Assembly: GCF_023278565.1 (NCBI RefSeq)
Contig: NC_064682.1
Location: 1,116,001 to 1,180,000, forward strand
Direction: 5' to 3'
From: Colletotrichum lupini
Taxonomy: Eukaryota; Ascomycota; Sordariomycetes; Glomerellales; Glomerellaceae
DNA: 64,000 nt
The first letter of the stretch is position 1. Each line of letters starts with the position of its first letter. Position numbers and translations under genes: made by a program. Positions 35,315 to 46,525 of the stretch are shown here, piece after piece. A model generated the notes under the pieces. It worked only from the letters and a program-made list of their open reading frames with translations, was not told where the DNA came from and did not search any database.

Positions 35315-36899
35315 TATAATAAATTATATTATATAGCTTATTATAATTAAGTACTATTTAATATTTTAAAAGAGATATTAATATATTATAAATAGAGTCT
35401 ATATTATAAAAATAATTTTTGCCTAGGAGTTCTTTAATACCTCTTTTAAAATATATATAATATAAGCGTATATAGTTTTAGATCTATATAAGTTATATTT
35501 ATTAAGGGTTAAACTTTTTAATAAAGTATTTACTTAAGCCCTTAATTATTATATCTACTTAATTTAAAATAACTCTAAAAAGGCCGGTTCTATAAACATA
35601 TTTCTATTAAACCTAAACTTAATACTTTCGCTCTAAGATATTAAACATAGCTCGAAATATATAGTAGTATATATCTATAGTTTTAGTATTTATATAGACC
35701 CGTATAAGAAATAGAGCTTTATAAGTAATATATTAGTAATTTTAAAATAAAAATTAAGAAACATTTTAAAAATACTTTTAATATTATAATATACCTTTTT
35801 CGCTATTCTAACTATACTAGCCCTAGATAATTTCTTATTAACCTATACCCTTTATATATTTATAATTTATATTAACTATAAACGACTTTATATTATTAAA
35901 CTTCTATTATTCCGCTTATTTTTAAAAAAAGTAAATAACTATATAGTTAATATTAAATTAGTATATATACTAAATATATTATATACCTATTATAATATTA
36001 AAATAGCTATCCTTTTATATTTATAAAGAAACTTACGTATATTTACTTATTTACTTTTTTTTATTATTATAATATAAGAGCTAAGGTCTAACTTCCCTTA
36101 AGAAATAGAAAAATCTATTATTTGCGGATAATATATTATAAAAAGTCTATTTTTATAAAGCTTTAATAAATATTTATAATTATTTGCCCCTTATTCTTAG
36201 CTAAGAATTCTTAAAATTAAAGAGATTAAAAAAAGGTATTTGGACTCGTACTTAGTTTATTAATCCTCTAAAAAACTTAAAAAATATTTTAAATAATAGT
36301 TTTTAGAGTTTTATTTAGTAATAATAGAGGATAGTTATATTTATTATAAGATATTAAGATAATAAATAGTATTATCTTAATATCTTTTAAAATAAAATAT
36401 CGATATTTAATAAAATACTTTATTATTTTAAGTTTAGATAGTAATTTAAAATAAGTTTTATTTAGTTAGTAATAACTTAGCCTTATCCCTTAATAAAATA
36501 TTTAATAAGCTTATTATAAGTAAGACGTTTTTAACAATTTAATATAAATATATAATATTCTTAACCCCTTTTCTTTATAAATTACGTATCCGTTTTATTT
36601 ATAACTACTTTAATATATTATATATAATATTTCTAATTTAATAAAATTAAATAAAAGTAGTAATTTATAAATTTTTATAAAAGATACGAATTTCGGTATA
36701 CTAAAATCTACTACTAAAAACTAATAAGCTCCTATTAAGTCTTTTATAAGTTATTTATATTATCTTATTAAGTAATCTTATATATATACTATATTATATC
36801 TTCCTTAGTTTAAAAAAGCATATTATATTCTATTTTTAATATATAACGCCTTTTTTAAATTTAGCGTATATAGTATAAATAGTACTTTATTTAAAAAAA

Positions 36900-37860
36900 A
36901 ACGATTAAAAATATTCTTAAAACGTTTCTAAAACGTTTCTAAAATGTTTTTTAAATAACCGGACTTACTTAATAATCTTTTTTATAATATTAAATATCTT
37001 AACTTTATCTCGTAGTATATTATACTTCTTAACGAGGTCCTTTAAAATAATTATATAATAAAAGTCGTTATAGGGTATATATAAATAGGCTTTACTACCT
37101 TAATAAGTATAATAATATTGCGTTATAAATATATCTCCTAGAATAATACTAGTTATTAAAAAACTAATAATACCTCGTTAGGTATTATATTAAATCTACT
37201 ATTCTTTAATAATTCCTAATATTAAGAAATAAAAAGTTAAATATACTATATCCTATAGCCGCTCGATTTCTTTTATAAATAAAGCTTTAGTTAAAATAAT
37301 AAGCGTAACTCTATTATTAGTAATTAAAAAAAACTTAGGTATACCGGCTATATATTAAAACTATTATATTATAATAATACCTCGGTTATTTTAAGTTTTA
37401 ATATAGATATTTAAACTATTAAAAATAATAATATAATTATCGGAATTATTATTTATAACCTAAGTATTATATTAATATTTAGTATAAAGGTTTAATTTAT
37501 ATAATACTTATTCGTTTAATTAACTCTTTATAAATAGGAGCTTAATATTTATAGAGATTAAGATATAAAGTAAATATACTATTATAATTTAAATTTTTTT
37601 AAATATTTTATAATAGATTAAATTCGCTTTATTAAAGTAAAAGTATTAAAATAATATTATTATTATATATAATAAATAAGTCTTACGGGAATAATTCTAT
37701 AGAGTCGGTTATAATAAACGAATTTTAGTATAATTAAGAGGAGATATAATTAAGAAATATTTCTAAAATAATTTAGTAAAGCGTAAAGTAGTATATTCCC
37801 TTATTATATAAAACTCGTAATATTTAAATTAGTAATAAAGTAATTATATAGTGAAATATT
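36900..37860 (-). other. Unidentified decayed coding-like frame near the right TIR
   Basis: On the minus strand one frame reads as long stretches between TAA/TAG codons, for example ITSIILGDIFITQYYYTY then GSKAYLYIPYNDFYYIIIL and KDLVKKYNILRDKVKIFNII. The stops fall where RIP turns CAA/CAG/TGG into stops. Its place beside the terminal repeat would suit the element's own transposase, but I do not recognise a catalytic motif. Confidence 0.3.
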
Positions 37861-37868
37861 TCTAGCCC

Positions 37869-37979
37869 CTAATTAGTTAGAAATTTACTTAGGGATTTAT
37901 TAATAACTAAGTACTTACTATTATATACGGGACTCTTACCTTAACTAGGGGGGGTTATTATTAGTTTATCGAATCACTC
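37869..37979 (-). repeat. Right terminal inverted repeat
   Basis: 111 bp; reverse complement of the left repeat, ending with GAGT read inward from 37979. It abuts the duplicated octamer at 37980-37987. Confidence 0.85.
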
Positions 37980-37987
37980 TTCGAGAC
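37980..37987. repeat. Right 8-bp target-site duplication (TTCGAGAC)
   Basis: Identical to 20112-20119, in the same orientation and directly outside the terminal repeat. Confidence 0.82.
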
Positions 37988-38322
37988 TGGGCTGTGTTCG
38001 AGGACCACGAATGCAGTGACCCCTGCGCTTTTGGGGTCCATAAGTCTAGGTAGGTTGCGGCTAGTGCAAATTACTTACTATAGGTCACGAACTATAAGGT
38101 TGACTGTGCTTCGAATAAGTTCATCCATCTCGAATCATCCGATCATGAGAAGAGTTTTCGGTCTCAATATTTCATGCTTTCCGTTCATCTAATTTACTTT
38201 TGAGCAACGATCGGTTGATGCCGAGCTCAGACTTGCGACGAGAACTCCGACGGATTCGGCAACATCACGGCGGGATATACTCTCTGTCAGACTTGCTAGT
38301 TGAAAACGACTAAAACAAGATG

Positions 38323-38330
38323 TATATAAA
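38323..38330 (+). promoter_or_regulatory. TATA box (TATATAAA) of the 38.5-kb secreted-protein gene
   Basis: TATATAAA stands about 140 bp upstream of the ATG, followed by a pyrimidine-rich stretch (38390-38460) typical of fungal promoters. The rest of 37988-38467 shows nothing else. Confidence 0.5.
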
Positions 38331-38467
38331 TCATGTCCTCCGTGTGAGTACTGGGTTTTTTGGACCACACCATCTATGCACTACCACCTTATCGCTGTCT
38401 TTACCATCTATCGAGCTTTCGTCTCACTTCACTCTTTAAACCAACGATCTTTCTCACTCTTTCTAAA

Positions 38468-39015
38468 ATGCTTCTTAAGTCACTTGGGCTTCTGTTCCTT
38501 GCGTCTGTGTAAGTACTTAGCTATATCAATACTAATTTGCCCATAGCTAACTTGAATACGATACAGAACAGTCGCTGATCTGCACTCTTACTGTGCCTGC
38601 CAATATGGCAGAGACAAGGAGCTTGACTTTGACACTACCAAGAAAGTAGCCGAAGACCCTTGCAGCAACCCATTCACTTGGGGTGAGTTTGCTCTTATTC
38701 TCAACTTGATACTTCGGCGGCATACTGACACCTGGTAGCACCCATCGTCTTTCAACCCCATCAGGCACTTACCTGGGCTGCTACAGACAGAGTCAGGTGG
38801 CGTGGCTCATACGTAAGTCACATCAAATCGTCTCAAGGTTCGGGAACACGTACTGACATGAACGTTAGTTGCAATGCGCATCAGGAGAAAAGTGCATCGA
38901 TGGTAATGACTTTGTTCGCCAATGCCGTAAATTCAACCCCAATGCTGATGGGGCTTGTGTTGAGTGCCCCGGCTGGCCATCGCAGAGTGGCAACGGGGAG
39001 ATCATTTGCAACTAG
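38468..39015 (+). CDS. Small secreted cysteine-rich protein (candidate effector)
   Basis: Four exons (38468-38508, 38567-38682, 38765-38796, 38869-39015) give 111 aa. Residues 1-17 are a signal peptide (MLLKSLGLLFLASVTVA). The mature part has ten cysteines (23, 25, 46, 58, 66, 72, 82, 93, 96, 110), enough for five disulfides, with a YCACQYG start and an IDGNDF-x-x-QC block. Exon 3 is uncertain: an alternative splice using TAG at about 38740 and a GTAAGT donor at 38813 also keeps frame but loses the GCYRQSQ segment and one cysteine, so I prefer the model given. Cys-rich proteins of this type occur widely in plant-associated ascomycetes. The gene starts 480 bp from the transposon border. Confidence 0.75.
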
Positions 39016-39709
39016 TCTGCCATCGCGATGGGAAAGGACATGTTTATGGCTATGGGATTTTGATGTTTGTGAATTGTTTTTGTTTTTGATCGCCTGGTTC
39101 TAGTTACATGAGTGCAACTAAATCAAATTTTGGGATGCCCCTTGAGAGAATCGCATCAACGTGAAGAGAACAAAAGTGACATCAATATCATGCACGTTTG
39201 TGTATGATTCAGATGAGTCTTGAAGAGCCAAAAATGAGTCATTGGTATTGATGTGTCTATATGACTTGGGAGACACGGCCATTCGCTTTGAACGTGCATT
39301 TCATCAATTCTGCAGATCAGCGGAGTTGATGTTAAGCTTAACTCGACGCTCGGAAGCGGCTGCATTTCTCTGCATGGCAGATCGGCATCCGTTCCCCGAG
39401 CACGTTCATCTAGGCCACGTTGAAGTCGTCTTTCTTTGAGTGGGGCCGGCGGCACGTCTCGACTCGGGATCCCGGGAGTTTCCCGCGGCGAGGTTCCCTA
39501 GCTTATCCCGCCGGCATCTTCTCGAGTGATGGCCGCACCGTGCCCCTTGGCGGCTGGCATCAGACTATCAAGCCGTACTCCCGCATCCGTTGAGGCAGAT
39601 AATAAGTCATCGCATTCTTGTCTAGACGTCGGTTGGATCTGATACATGTGAGTCGAATCATCTGGTGTAAGGACTTGAACGACTCATAGTTTTTTGTCAG
39701 ATATTGGAG
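39016..39709. other. Intergenic region
   Basis: 3' flank of the secreted-protein gene and promoter of the esterase gene. It contains a GC-rich patch at about 39440-39500 with CGGGATCCCGGG (39465-39476, near-palindromic). No gene recognised. Confidence 0.5.
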
Positions 39710-41592
39710 ATGTCGAAGACGACAAACCAGGGTCCCAACTGGCGATTGACATTGGGTCTTCCGCTAGCCGTTGCTGGGATTTGCGCCTATCTTTGGACAG
39801 GGCAGAATGGAGCTAGCCAGTCGACTACATCAAAGTACAGCTCAATAGCTTCGGTCACGATCAATCAAGGCACTATTGCGGGCAGACTTGTGACCGACGG
39901 CACATTCTCAGAACCACTGGAGGGTTTCATGGGAATCCCATATGCACTTCCTCCAGTCGGACAATTAAGATTCAGACATGCAGTCCCGGTGCCGTCTGGG
40001 AATGGAACACTGGAGGCATTTGAGCTTGGTCCAAGGTGACTCTGAACCCAATCCTTCGAGAAGTTCAAATGCTAACAGACATGTAGATGCCCGGGAAAGC
40101 AGCTTGTTCCTTTCACAGATGACGAATGGCTCGGCCCTGACTGGGAAAGCGAAGACTGTCTGACGATCAATGTGTATCGGCCCAAGGGGCACACGGCCGC
40201 TGCCAAAAAGCTGCCCGTTGCTGTGATGATTCCTGGCGGGGCCTTCAACCGTGGTGCTGCACGGATGCATAATACCCCGTCTATGCTGGCGTGGTCTGAG
40301 GAACCCTGGATCGGCGTGTCGATGCAATATCGAATTGGCGTTGCCGGTGGGATGAACAGTGCACTGACGAAGAAAGAGGGTCTGCTTAACCTCGGACTGA
40401 AAGACATGTATGTGGCTTTGGAATGGGTTCAAAAGAATATCGCGGCTTTTGGTGGTGATCCTGATGATGTGACTATCATGGGGTTATCCGCCGCGGCGCA
40501 TGGAGTTTGTTTGACATACCTCCCAAGTTGGCCGTTGCTGACATCACTTAGATCGGACATCTCATCATGGATATCAACCAGAAGAAGACTCTCTTCCATA
40601 AAGCCATCATGGACTCGGGAGGCCACACTGCTCGAGTTGTGCATCCGCCTGAGTCTAAGCTGAATGAAGCTCATTTCGAAGAGTTCCTTGAACTCACCGG
40701 CTGCGGTAACAGACCTGAGCACGAGATACTCCCCTGTCTTCGAGCACTGCCATCCTCCACAATCATCGAGTCTGGCCAGAAGATATATGAGCAATCCAAC
40801 CCTTCTGTGCGATGGGCTTGGCAACCGGTGCTAGACGAAGACATCATTTCAAGGCGACCAATCGACGCATGGAAGTCAGGAAAATGGAACAAAGTCCCAA
40901 TCTTGATAGGATCTGCCCATAACGAAGGAGCAATGTACGTTCCCAAGATGGCATCAACCTCTGAAGACTTTGACAATTTCTTCCGCACACTCTTGCCCCA
41001 ACTTTCGGACAAGGATATAGCAGATTTGAACAAACTCTACTCAGATCCTTCGAAGAACCCTGACTCGGAATACGTTGAGACTCGACCTCTTGATATTGGA
41101 TCACAGTACAAGCGCGCCGAAGCTGCGTACGGTCACTATGCGTACACATGCCCCGTTCGTCAGACTGCGATCTGGGGAAGCAAGTCATCAAGTGACCCTC
41201 CCGTGTACCTCTACCACTGGGCCTTGAATAAGACGGCACTATACGGCGCCAATCACGGCGACCAGATGCGTTATCAGACTTACAATGCCGAGGTCAGGTC
41301 CATTTCACCAAAGCAAGATGAGATTGCCGGCTTCATGCACGCGTACGCAACATCCTTCATTGTTCATGGCGACCCGAACAGGATCAAGGGCAGGTTTGAT
41401 GGTCGCCCTAAGTGGCTACCCTTTCCAGGCCAGGGAGGCAGAAAGGTAGGGAAGACAATGATCTTCGGTGAGGGCAACGACGAGCGTGCTGGTGGATCTG
41501 GCCTGGGGGCTTCGGCTGAGCTTTTGGACTACAAGTGGGCGGAGAAAGAGTGCAACTTTTGGTGGAAGCAGACGGAAAACTTCGAAGACTAA
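39710..41592 (+). CDS. Type-B carboxylesterase/lipase (alpha/beta hydrolase)
   Basis: Three exons (39710-40035, 40087-40504, 40552-41592) give 594 aa; both introns (51 and 47 bp) keep frame. A hydrophobic segment at about residues 12-28 is a signal anchor. Family blocks follow in order: GFMGIPYALPPVGQLRFR, EDCLTINVYRP, the oxyanion segment MIPGGAFNRGA, the nucleophile elbow GLSAAAHG, an acid-residue block GSAHNEGAMY and the catalytic-His block GANHGDQMRY. The usual elbow is GxSxG; here the second glycine is alanine (G-L-S-A-A), which is unusual but keeps the serine. The enzyme should hydrolyse carboxylic esters outside the cell or in the secretory system. It stands tail to tail with the Zn(II)2Cys6 regulator, next to a Dal5-type permease. 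Confidence 0.9.
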
Positions 41593-41774
41593 GTGAGATG
41601 GTCTTATACTCAGCTCGAGTCTTTTCAGCATCGGCGAGGTATGCTTCGTATTGGTTGGAGTCTTCAAGAAATGAGTGAGTACTAAGCGTGAAATGAAGGA
41701 AATAGCTCAGTCATTAGTCATAGGCCTATCATCTAATATCATACATTGAGGCGTCAGATCGCTCATCAACCACA

Positions 41775-43945
41775 TTAAAACATATCCCATAGATTAGGAA
41801 ATAGCTCATCAATCATGGGAACATCCGACGACATCATCAGTTGCTGAAACTCCGGAACCGTTGCCGAAGGGCTGTCGGCAGTCTGCAAACGCTCAACAAC
41901 CTCGCCGTACTGAGCTAAGCAGAGATCACCCAAATCCCATCCCGAGTTTTGTTGGTGAGATTGTAATGAGTCGATCAGGTTCTTTGCCAGCTTTAAGGAT
42001 GCACTCTGAGCCAAGCCACCGGCGGTGTTCTCGGTTTCCAGAGCGCATCGCAAGAGGAATGTCATTGCTGATGTGAATGCGAAGGCACTGACCGGCAGCC
42101 AGAAGTCGCTCAAATGGATCTCTTCCAGTTCCTGCACGAGGAGAACAATCTCTTCCGCGGCGCGGCGAACTTGGATGTATCGGTTGGTGAGTGCGTCACC
42201 GGGGACTGCGTCTTCCTGCTTCTCGATATCGAGCTCGATCCTCCTGCGGAGTAACACAGTTGAGAGATAAGCCAGTCTCAGGTTCGCCGCGCCGGGGATA
42301 TGTAGGTTGTTTCCGCGGGTAATGATTCGCCTGACATCGTCGCTAAGGGAGTCTTCCCACTGACCGAGGCTCAGCTCTAAGTCAAGAGATGTCTGGCTGC
42401 TATCTTGGTCTCGGCCCTGGTTGAGGTCGTAGACATGCTCCAGATACTTATCGAGAACCCCGGTCAAAGTGACCAGACCGATAAAGACCGAAGCGGCCGC
42501 AATTTGAGCTTCGCTTGCGTCTTTCCCGGTGAGATACTCCAATGAGGGATCCGGCACGTCGTACTGATAGCGCTTGATTTGGGGTGGCGTTCCATAGGCT
42601 AGGCTCAGCCTGCACCTTAGGTTAGTTGTGTTCTACTTTGTTATCGGCGGTAAACTCACCATTTGTCATGAACAACGAGTGCCCACCATATCTTCATTCG
42701 TAGACACTTCTCCGGCATGGAGATGTTCCAGTCCACAGGGTCTCTGTTGAGCCCTAATGACTGGGCAAGTGATACAGCGGCGCCGAGCTGGATCTCGTTC
42801 ATGATCATGGAAGTAGTTGGCCTCCCTCCTACATTGAGGATAATGGCGATAATGGTGGATATTCCCGGCGAAATATGGAGTTCAGAAAATAAGGTTTCTG
42901 TGGCTTGGTTCCAGATAAATCGAGAGTCCGGGCAATACTGTGAGGGCAATTCTGGGCTGGTTTTCCAAAAGATCATGGAGTGGGCATAAAGCACGGACAA
43001 GAGCGCCGGCGATATTCTGTCTCTGGCTGTGTTGAACTGGTGCTTGAATGAAACCTCGTCCAGAAGCGGAAAACATATGTTGACCTTTTGGAAGTAACTG
43101 CGCGGTTCAGGTCAGCAACGACTCTCAACGCCCACTTCTGCTTCTGCTAGCACGGCTTCACCATTGACATGGCAATGGCCTGGAGGTGAAGGGCACATTA
43201 GGAACACCGCCAGAACTTACAGATCTATGAGTTTCGAAGTCCACGGCTCCAACATCTTTTCGACAATCTGATATTTTTGCAACGGTGCCGTCTGCCTCGG
43301 TGACAGACCATAGGGACGCTTTCGGACTGCTGTAAAGATGACTGGCTTCCGAAGACCCCCGGCCATTGTTGGCCGGGGCAACTGGCCCACCTGAGCTCCT
43401 GGCCTAGGCTTCACCACACGGATCATCCGTTCGTGGATGCTTGGCTCAGAACTCAGATAGTCAGCCAACACCTGAGTGTCATTTGTAACAGCTGGACCAA
43501 TGATGTGCGAGTTGTCTTCGTCCTCAGGACTGTCCAGTGCCAGCATCAAATGGGTGTTGTGCGGATCAAGCACAACTTTGGGGCCCGAGCTGGACGTCGT
43601 GCTTGTTGGTGGAGAACACGATGCCCCTATACCACCACCCTGGCTCTGAGATACAGAGACATGGACCTTGGCTGATGCCAGAGGCTCCCGTCGACATGGC
43701 GTGTTTGACTGAGGGGTGCGATAGGATTTCTGGACCTTTCCGGGGTTGAGCGGTGCTCGACCTGCACTGCGAGGAGACGGTGGGAATTCGCAGTCCGTGC
43801 CATAGACGTGGCACATTTGACAGGTTGACGACGTGATTCCCTCTTGCTGCTGGCATCTTGACTTGCGCCGCCTGCACTGCAAACAGGCTGGGCGCAAATG
43901 GGACCGGTAAGGCCGGGGCGTAGGCTGATCTGTGACCGTGGACAT
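41775..43945 (-). CDS. Zn(II)2Cys6 transcription factor
   Basis: Three exons (43945-43221, 43097-42660, 42609-41775) give 665 aa. The binuclear zinc cluster has Cys at 21, 24, 31, 42, 45 and 52 (C-x2-C-x6-C-x10-C-x2-C-x6-C) with the basic segment RRRKSR. A Ser/Pro-rich linker follows. The middle homology region starts near LYFQKVNICFPLLDEVSFKH and contains the helical block LGAAVSLAQSLGLNRD and CLRMKIWWALVVHDKW typical of fungal_trans domains. Such proteins bind CGG triplets and often control adjacent catabolic or biosynthetic genes. The regulator diverges from the permease across an 860-bp promoter and converges on the esterase, so local pathway control is a fair inference. Intron 1 is long (123 bp) for this region. 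Confidence 0.92.
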
Positions 43946-44805
43946 GGTTACGTGCTTACTGCTCGTTTCTGGCGTTCAGTCGTGGTTTGCAAAGTCCGTT
44001 CATCGGCAGACCGCACTCGGGGAAGCTGAGTGGGAGTTGTGTCTTTGATATTTCCCCGCGGAAAGGTCCACAACCACTATCATGGCTAAATCCCGACCAA
44101 CACACGCTAACGAAGATAAGTTGTTAGTCAACGCGCAAGCTGATAAGGCGGAGGTTCACCGAAATGTCTCCACTCACTCTTCAACCGTCGATTCAACCGC
44201 TTCGGCACCTAAATCTGCTCTCCGGTCTTCATTGGTTTTCCGACAATGGCAATGGCTGCACAGTGTCCACGGCGACTCCACTCCTTCATCATGCCCCCAT
44301 TTCAACGCGGGGAATTTCCTTCAGACCCAGGACCCTTATCAGCAATTGGATCTTGCTAGTGAGGACTGCTAGGATATGACGCTGGCTTGGGCACATAATA
44401 TCGTCTGACATCTTATCTGTAGCCTATGTTGTCGGGAGTAGGCCGCCGCCCAGAGATATGTTCGAACAGTCGCTATCGGTTAGTCCCTTATCGAGTTGGG
44501 GACTTGGTCTTGGGGTTGGTTGAGGAGTCGACAAAGCCAATGCCGGAAACCTTTTACCTCTGATAATGACAATGAATAAAAGGAGACTCCCGACCTTGGA
44601 GTTTGCCGATCCGGGAAAGTCCCGACATCTCGCAATTGTCCGAGCTTGCGACCCAACAATTTCGCTTGACGTTGTAAAGCCTCACTTATTATAGCAACTT
44701 GCGTTTGCTACATGTAATTCTTGTGAACTAGTTGTGCCCACATCGTCCATCGCGTGCTTGAACACAAGAGCGACGACCCGCTCGCCCACTTCCCCGGACT
44801 CCACA
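43946..44805. other. Divergent promoter of regulator and permease
   Basis: 860 bp between two divergent ATGs. Besides the CGG-N7-CCG site listed, it has CCCCGCGGAAAGG near 44055 and GATCCGGGAAAGTCCCG near 44610. A short ATG frame at 44082-44372 has no family resemblance and I do not call it a gene. Confidence 0.5.
44149..44161. promoter_or_regulatory. CGG-N7-CCG inverted repeat, candidate Zn(II)2Cys6 site
   Basis: CGGAGGTTCACCG is an inverted CGG pair with 7-bp spacing, located about 200 bp upstream of the regulator ATG and 645 bp upstream of the permease ATG. It could be the regulator's own operator. Such sites also arise by chance, so support is weak. Confidence 0.3.
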
Positions 44806-46525
44806 ATGGCGGTTGAGGCTTCCGTCAACGCAGAGCAGCCCAGGCCCAAGGATCTGGAGATCGCGGAGAAGCAACCCTCTCGGCCGGGCAGTATCGGCGA
44901 GGACCTCAAGGCCGGTCAGGTTGAACTTCTCGATGAAGCCGAAATCTTCTTGCAGCAAAATGGTCTTTCTCATGCGCATCTGCGAGAGCTCATGGAAGAT
45001 GAACAGGCCCAGAAAAAGCTTGTCCGCCGGGTAAGTTTTCCGGTCTCGTTCCTCCGGAGGACTCCAGCATCATCCCCTGTCTTCATATTGCGAATTCTAA
45101 CGCGAGTGCCATTTTTAGATCGATCTCACATTGTTGCCCCTTCTCATGGGAACGTACCTTCTGCAGTATATCGACAAGCAGGCCCTGAGTTACGGCGCAG
45201 TTTTCGACCTCTTCGAAACAACCAATACTTCTCAAAGCCAGTATTCATGGCTGGCCAGTATCTTCTACTTTGCCTACCTTCTGGCAGAATGGCCAGCAAG
45301 TTACCTTGCTCAGCACTTCCCCACCGGCACCATTGTCAGCATCTTCGTCCTCTGCTGGGGAACAGTTCTCACCTGCACCGCCGCATGCCATAGCTTCGCT
45401 GGGCTCGCCGTCTGCCGCTTCCTCTTGGGTGCTTTCGAAGCCGTCATCACACCCTGCTTCATGATGATCGTCAGCATGTGGTACACCAGGGCGGAGGCGC
45501 CGGTACGCGCTGGATCTTTCTACTGCTTCAACGGATTCGGTTCCATGATCGGCGGCATTCTGTTCTACGGTGTCGGTCAGGCAGACGGATGGGATGTTTG
45601 GAGAATCATCTTCATTATATGCGGTGGTCTTACCATCGTGTGGGGCATCGTCCTGTTCTTCTATTTGCCGAACAACATCATGGCTGCCAAACGATTCACC
45701 GTGGAAGAGAAGGCCCTGCTTATTGCTCGCAGCCAGAGCAACAAGACTGGTGTCTTTAGCCGAAAGATCAAGCCAGCTCAAATTAAGGAAGCATTCAAGG
45801 ACATCCAAGTGTGGCTTCTGTTCTTCTACACCCTTCTCAACGAGATTGTCAACGGCGGCATCGCCAACTTTGGCAAACTCATTGTTAAGGGCTTTACAAA
45901 GGATGCCCTCTTGACGACTGCCTACGGAATTCCGTATGGAGCCTGGGTTGCCTTTTTTATCTTCACTGGTCCCTTTTGCGCTTCGAAGTTCAAAAACTTC
46001 CGGACCATTGTCATGATGACGTGGGTTTTGCCGACACTCATTGCTGTTTCCCTTTTCTTGAAACTGGACCGCGGCAACAAAAACGGGCTGTTGATGTCAT
46101 ACTACATTGTGAGTGGTGTTCTTTCCCTTCTCGAATGTTGCTTCTAACATGGTTTGCAGAGTCCCTCCTTCGTCGGTGCTCTTGTCGTTGCGCTGCAAAT
46201 GCCGGCTGCGAATGTCGCGGGTTACACCAAGCGTGTGACATCAACAGCCTTCGTCTTTCTAGCGTATTGCGTGGGAAACATCATAGGCCCGCAAGCTTTC
46301 CTCGCGTCGGAAGCGCCCATCTACGGCACTGGCTGTAAAGTTATCATGGGTTGCACTGCCGGTCAAGTCGTATTGGCTATCGCCATTCGGCTGTTGTTAA
46401 TTAAGAGGAACAAACAGAGAGACGCGGAGGCGGAGGCTAGTGGACACAATGCGGAGGATGTATCTGATGAGGTTCTCATGGACTTGACGGACTTCGAGAA
46501 CAGGAAGTTCAGGTACTCCTATTAG
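44806..46525 (+). CDS. Dal5/allantoate-permease family MFS transporter
   Basis: Three exons (44806-45030, 45119-46108, 46160-46525) give 526 aa. The cytosolic N-terminus of about 100 residues contains the recurring RRIDL-x-LLPLL-MGTYLLQ lead-in, then YIDKQALSYGAVFDL, the family signature at the first membrane span. SIFYFAYLLAEWPASYL and CRFLLGAFEAVITPCF mark spans 2 and 4, and the C-terminus ends in TDFENRKFRYSY, a hallmark of this anion:cation symporter group. Members import allantoate, nicotinate, biotin precursors, carboxylates and similar anions by proton symport at the plasma membrane. The substrate here is unknown. Position beside an esterase and a regulator suggests uptake of an ester-derived acid. 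Confidence 0.93.

Larger units (their letters stand above)
20120..37979. mobile_element. 17.86-kb TIR element, RIP-degenerate, with nested insertions
   Basis: The AT-rich block is bounded exactly by inverted repeats (20120-20227 and 37869-37979) and by matching 8-bp direct duplications. Both ends start GAGT. After a variable hexamer they share ATAAACTAATAATAACC, the C7 run, TTAAGGTAAGAGTCCCGTAT and AATAGTAAGTACTTAG, with few mismatches over about 110 bp. This is the anatomy of a cut-and-paste DNA transposon. An 8-bp duplication is known for hAT, P and KDZ-type elements, but I see no readable transposase, so the superfamily is open. CpA and TpG are nearly absent across the block, as expected after RIP on both strands. 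Much of the length comes from younger insertions listed separately; the original element was perhaps half this size. Confidence 0.8.

Noticed and set aside
20120..37979. Starship-type giant element (DUF3435 captain)
   Set aside because: No recognisable tyrosine recombinase was seen; long TIRs with an 8-bp duplication fit a cut-and-paste transposon better.
38547..38768. Minus-strand 73-codon frame over the secreted Cys-rich gene
   Set aside because: Shadow of a four-exon plus-strand gene with signal peptide and ten cysteines.
44082..44372. 96-codon ATG frame in the regulator/permease promoter
   Set aside because: No family resemblance, no clear splice or promoter context; it occupies the divergent promoter.
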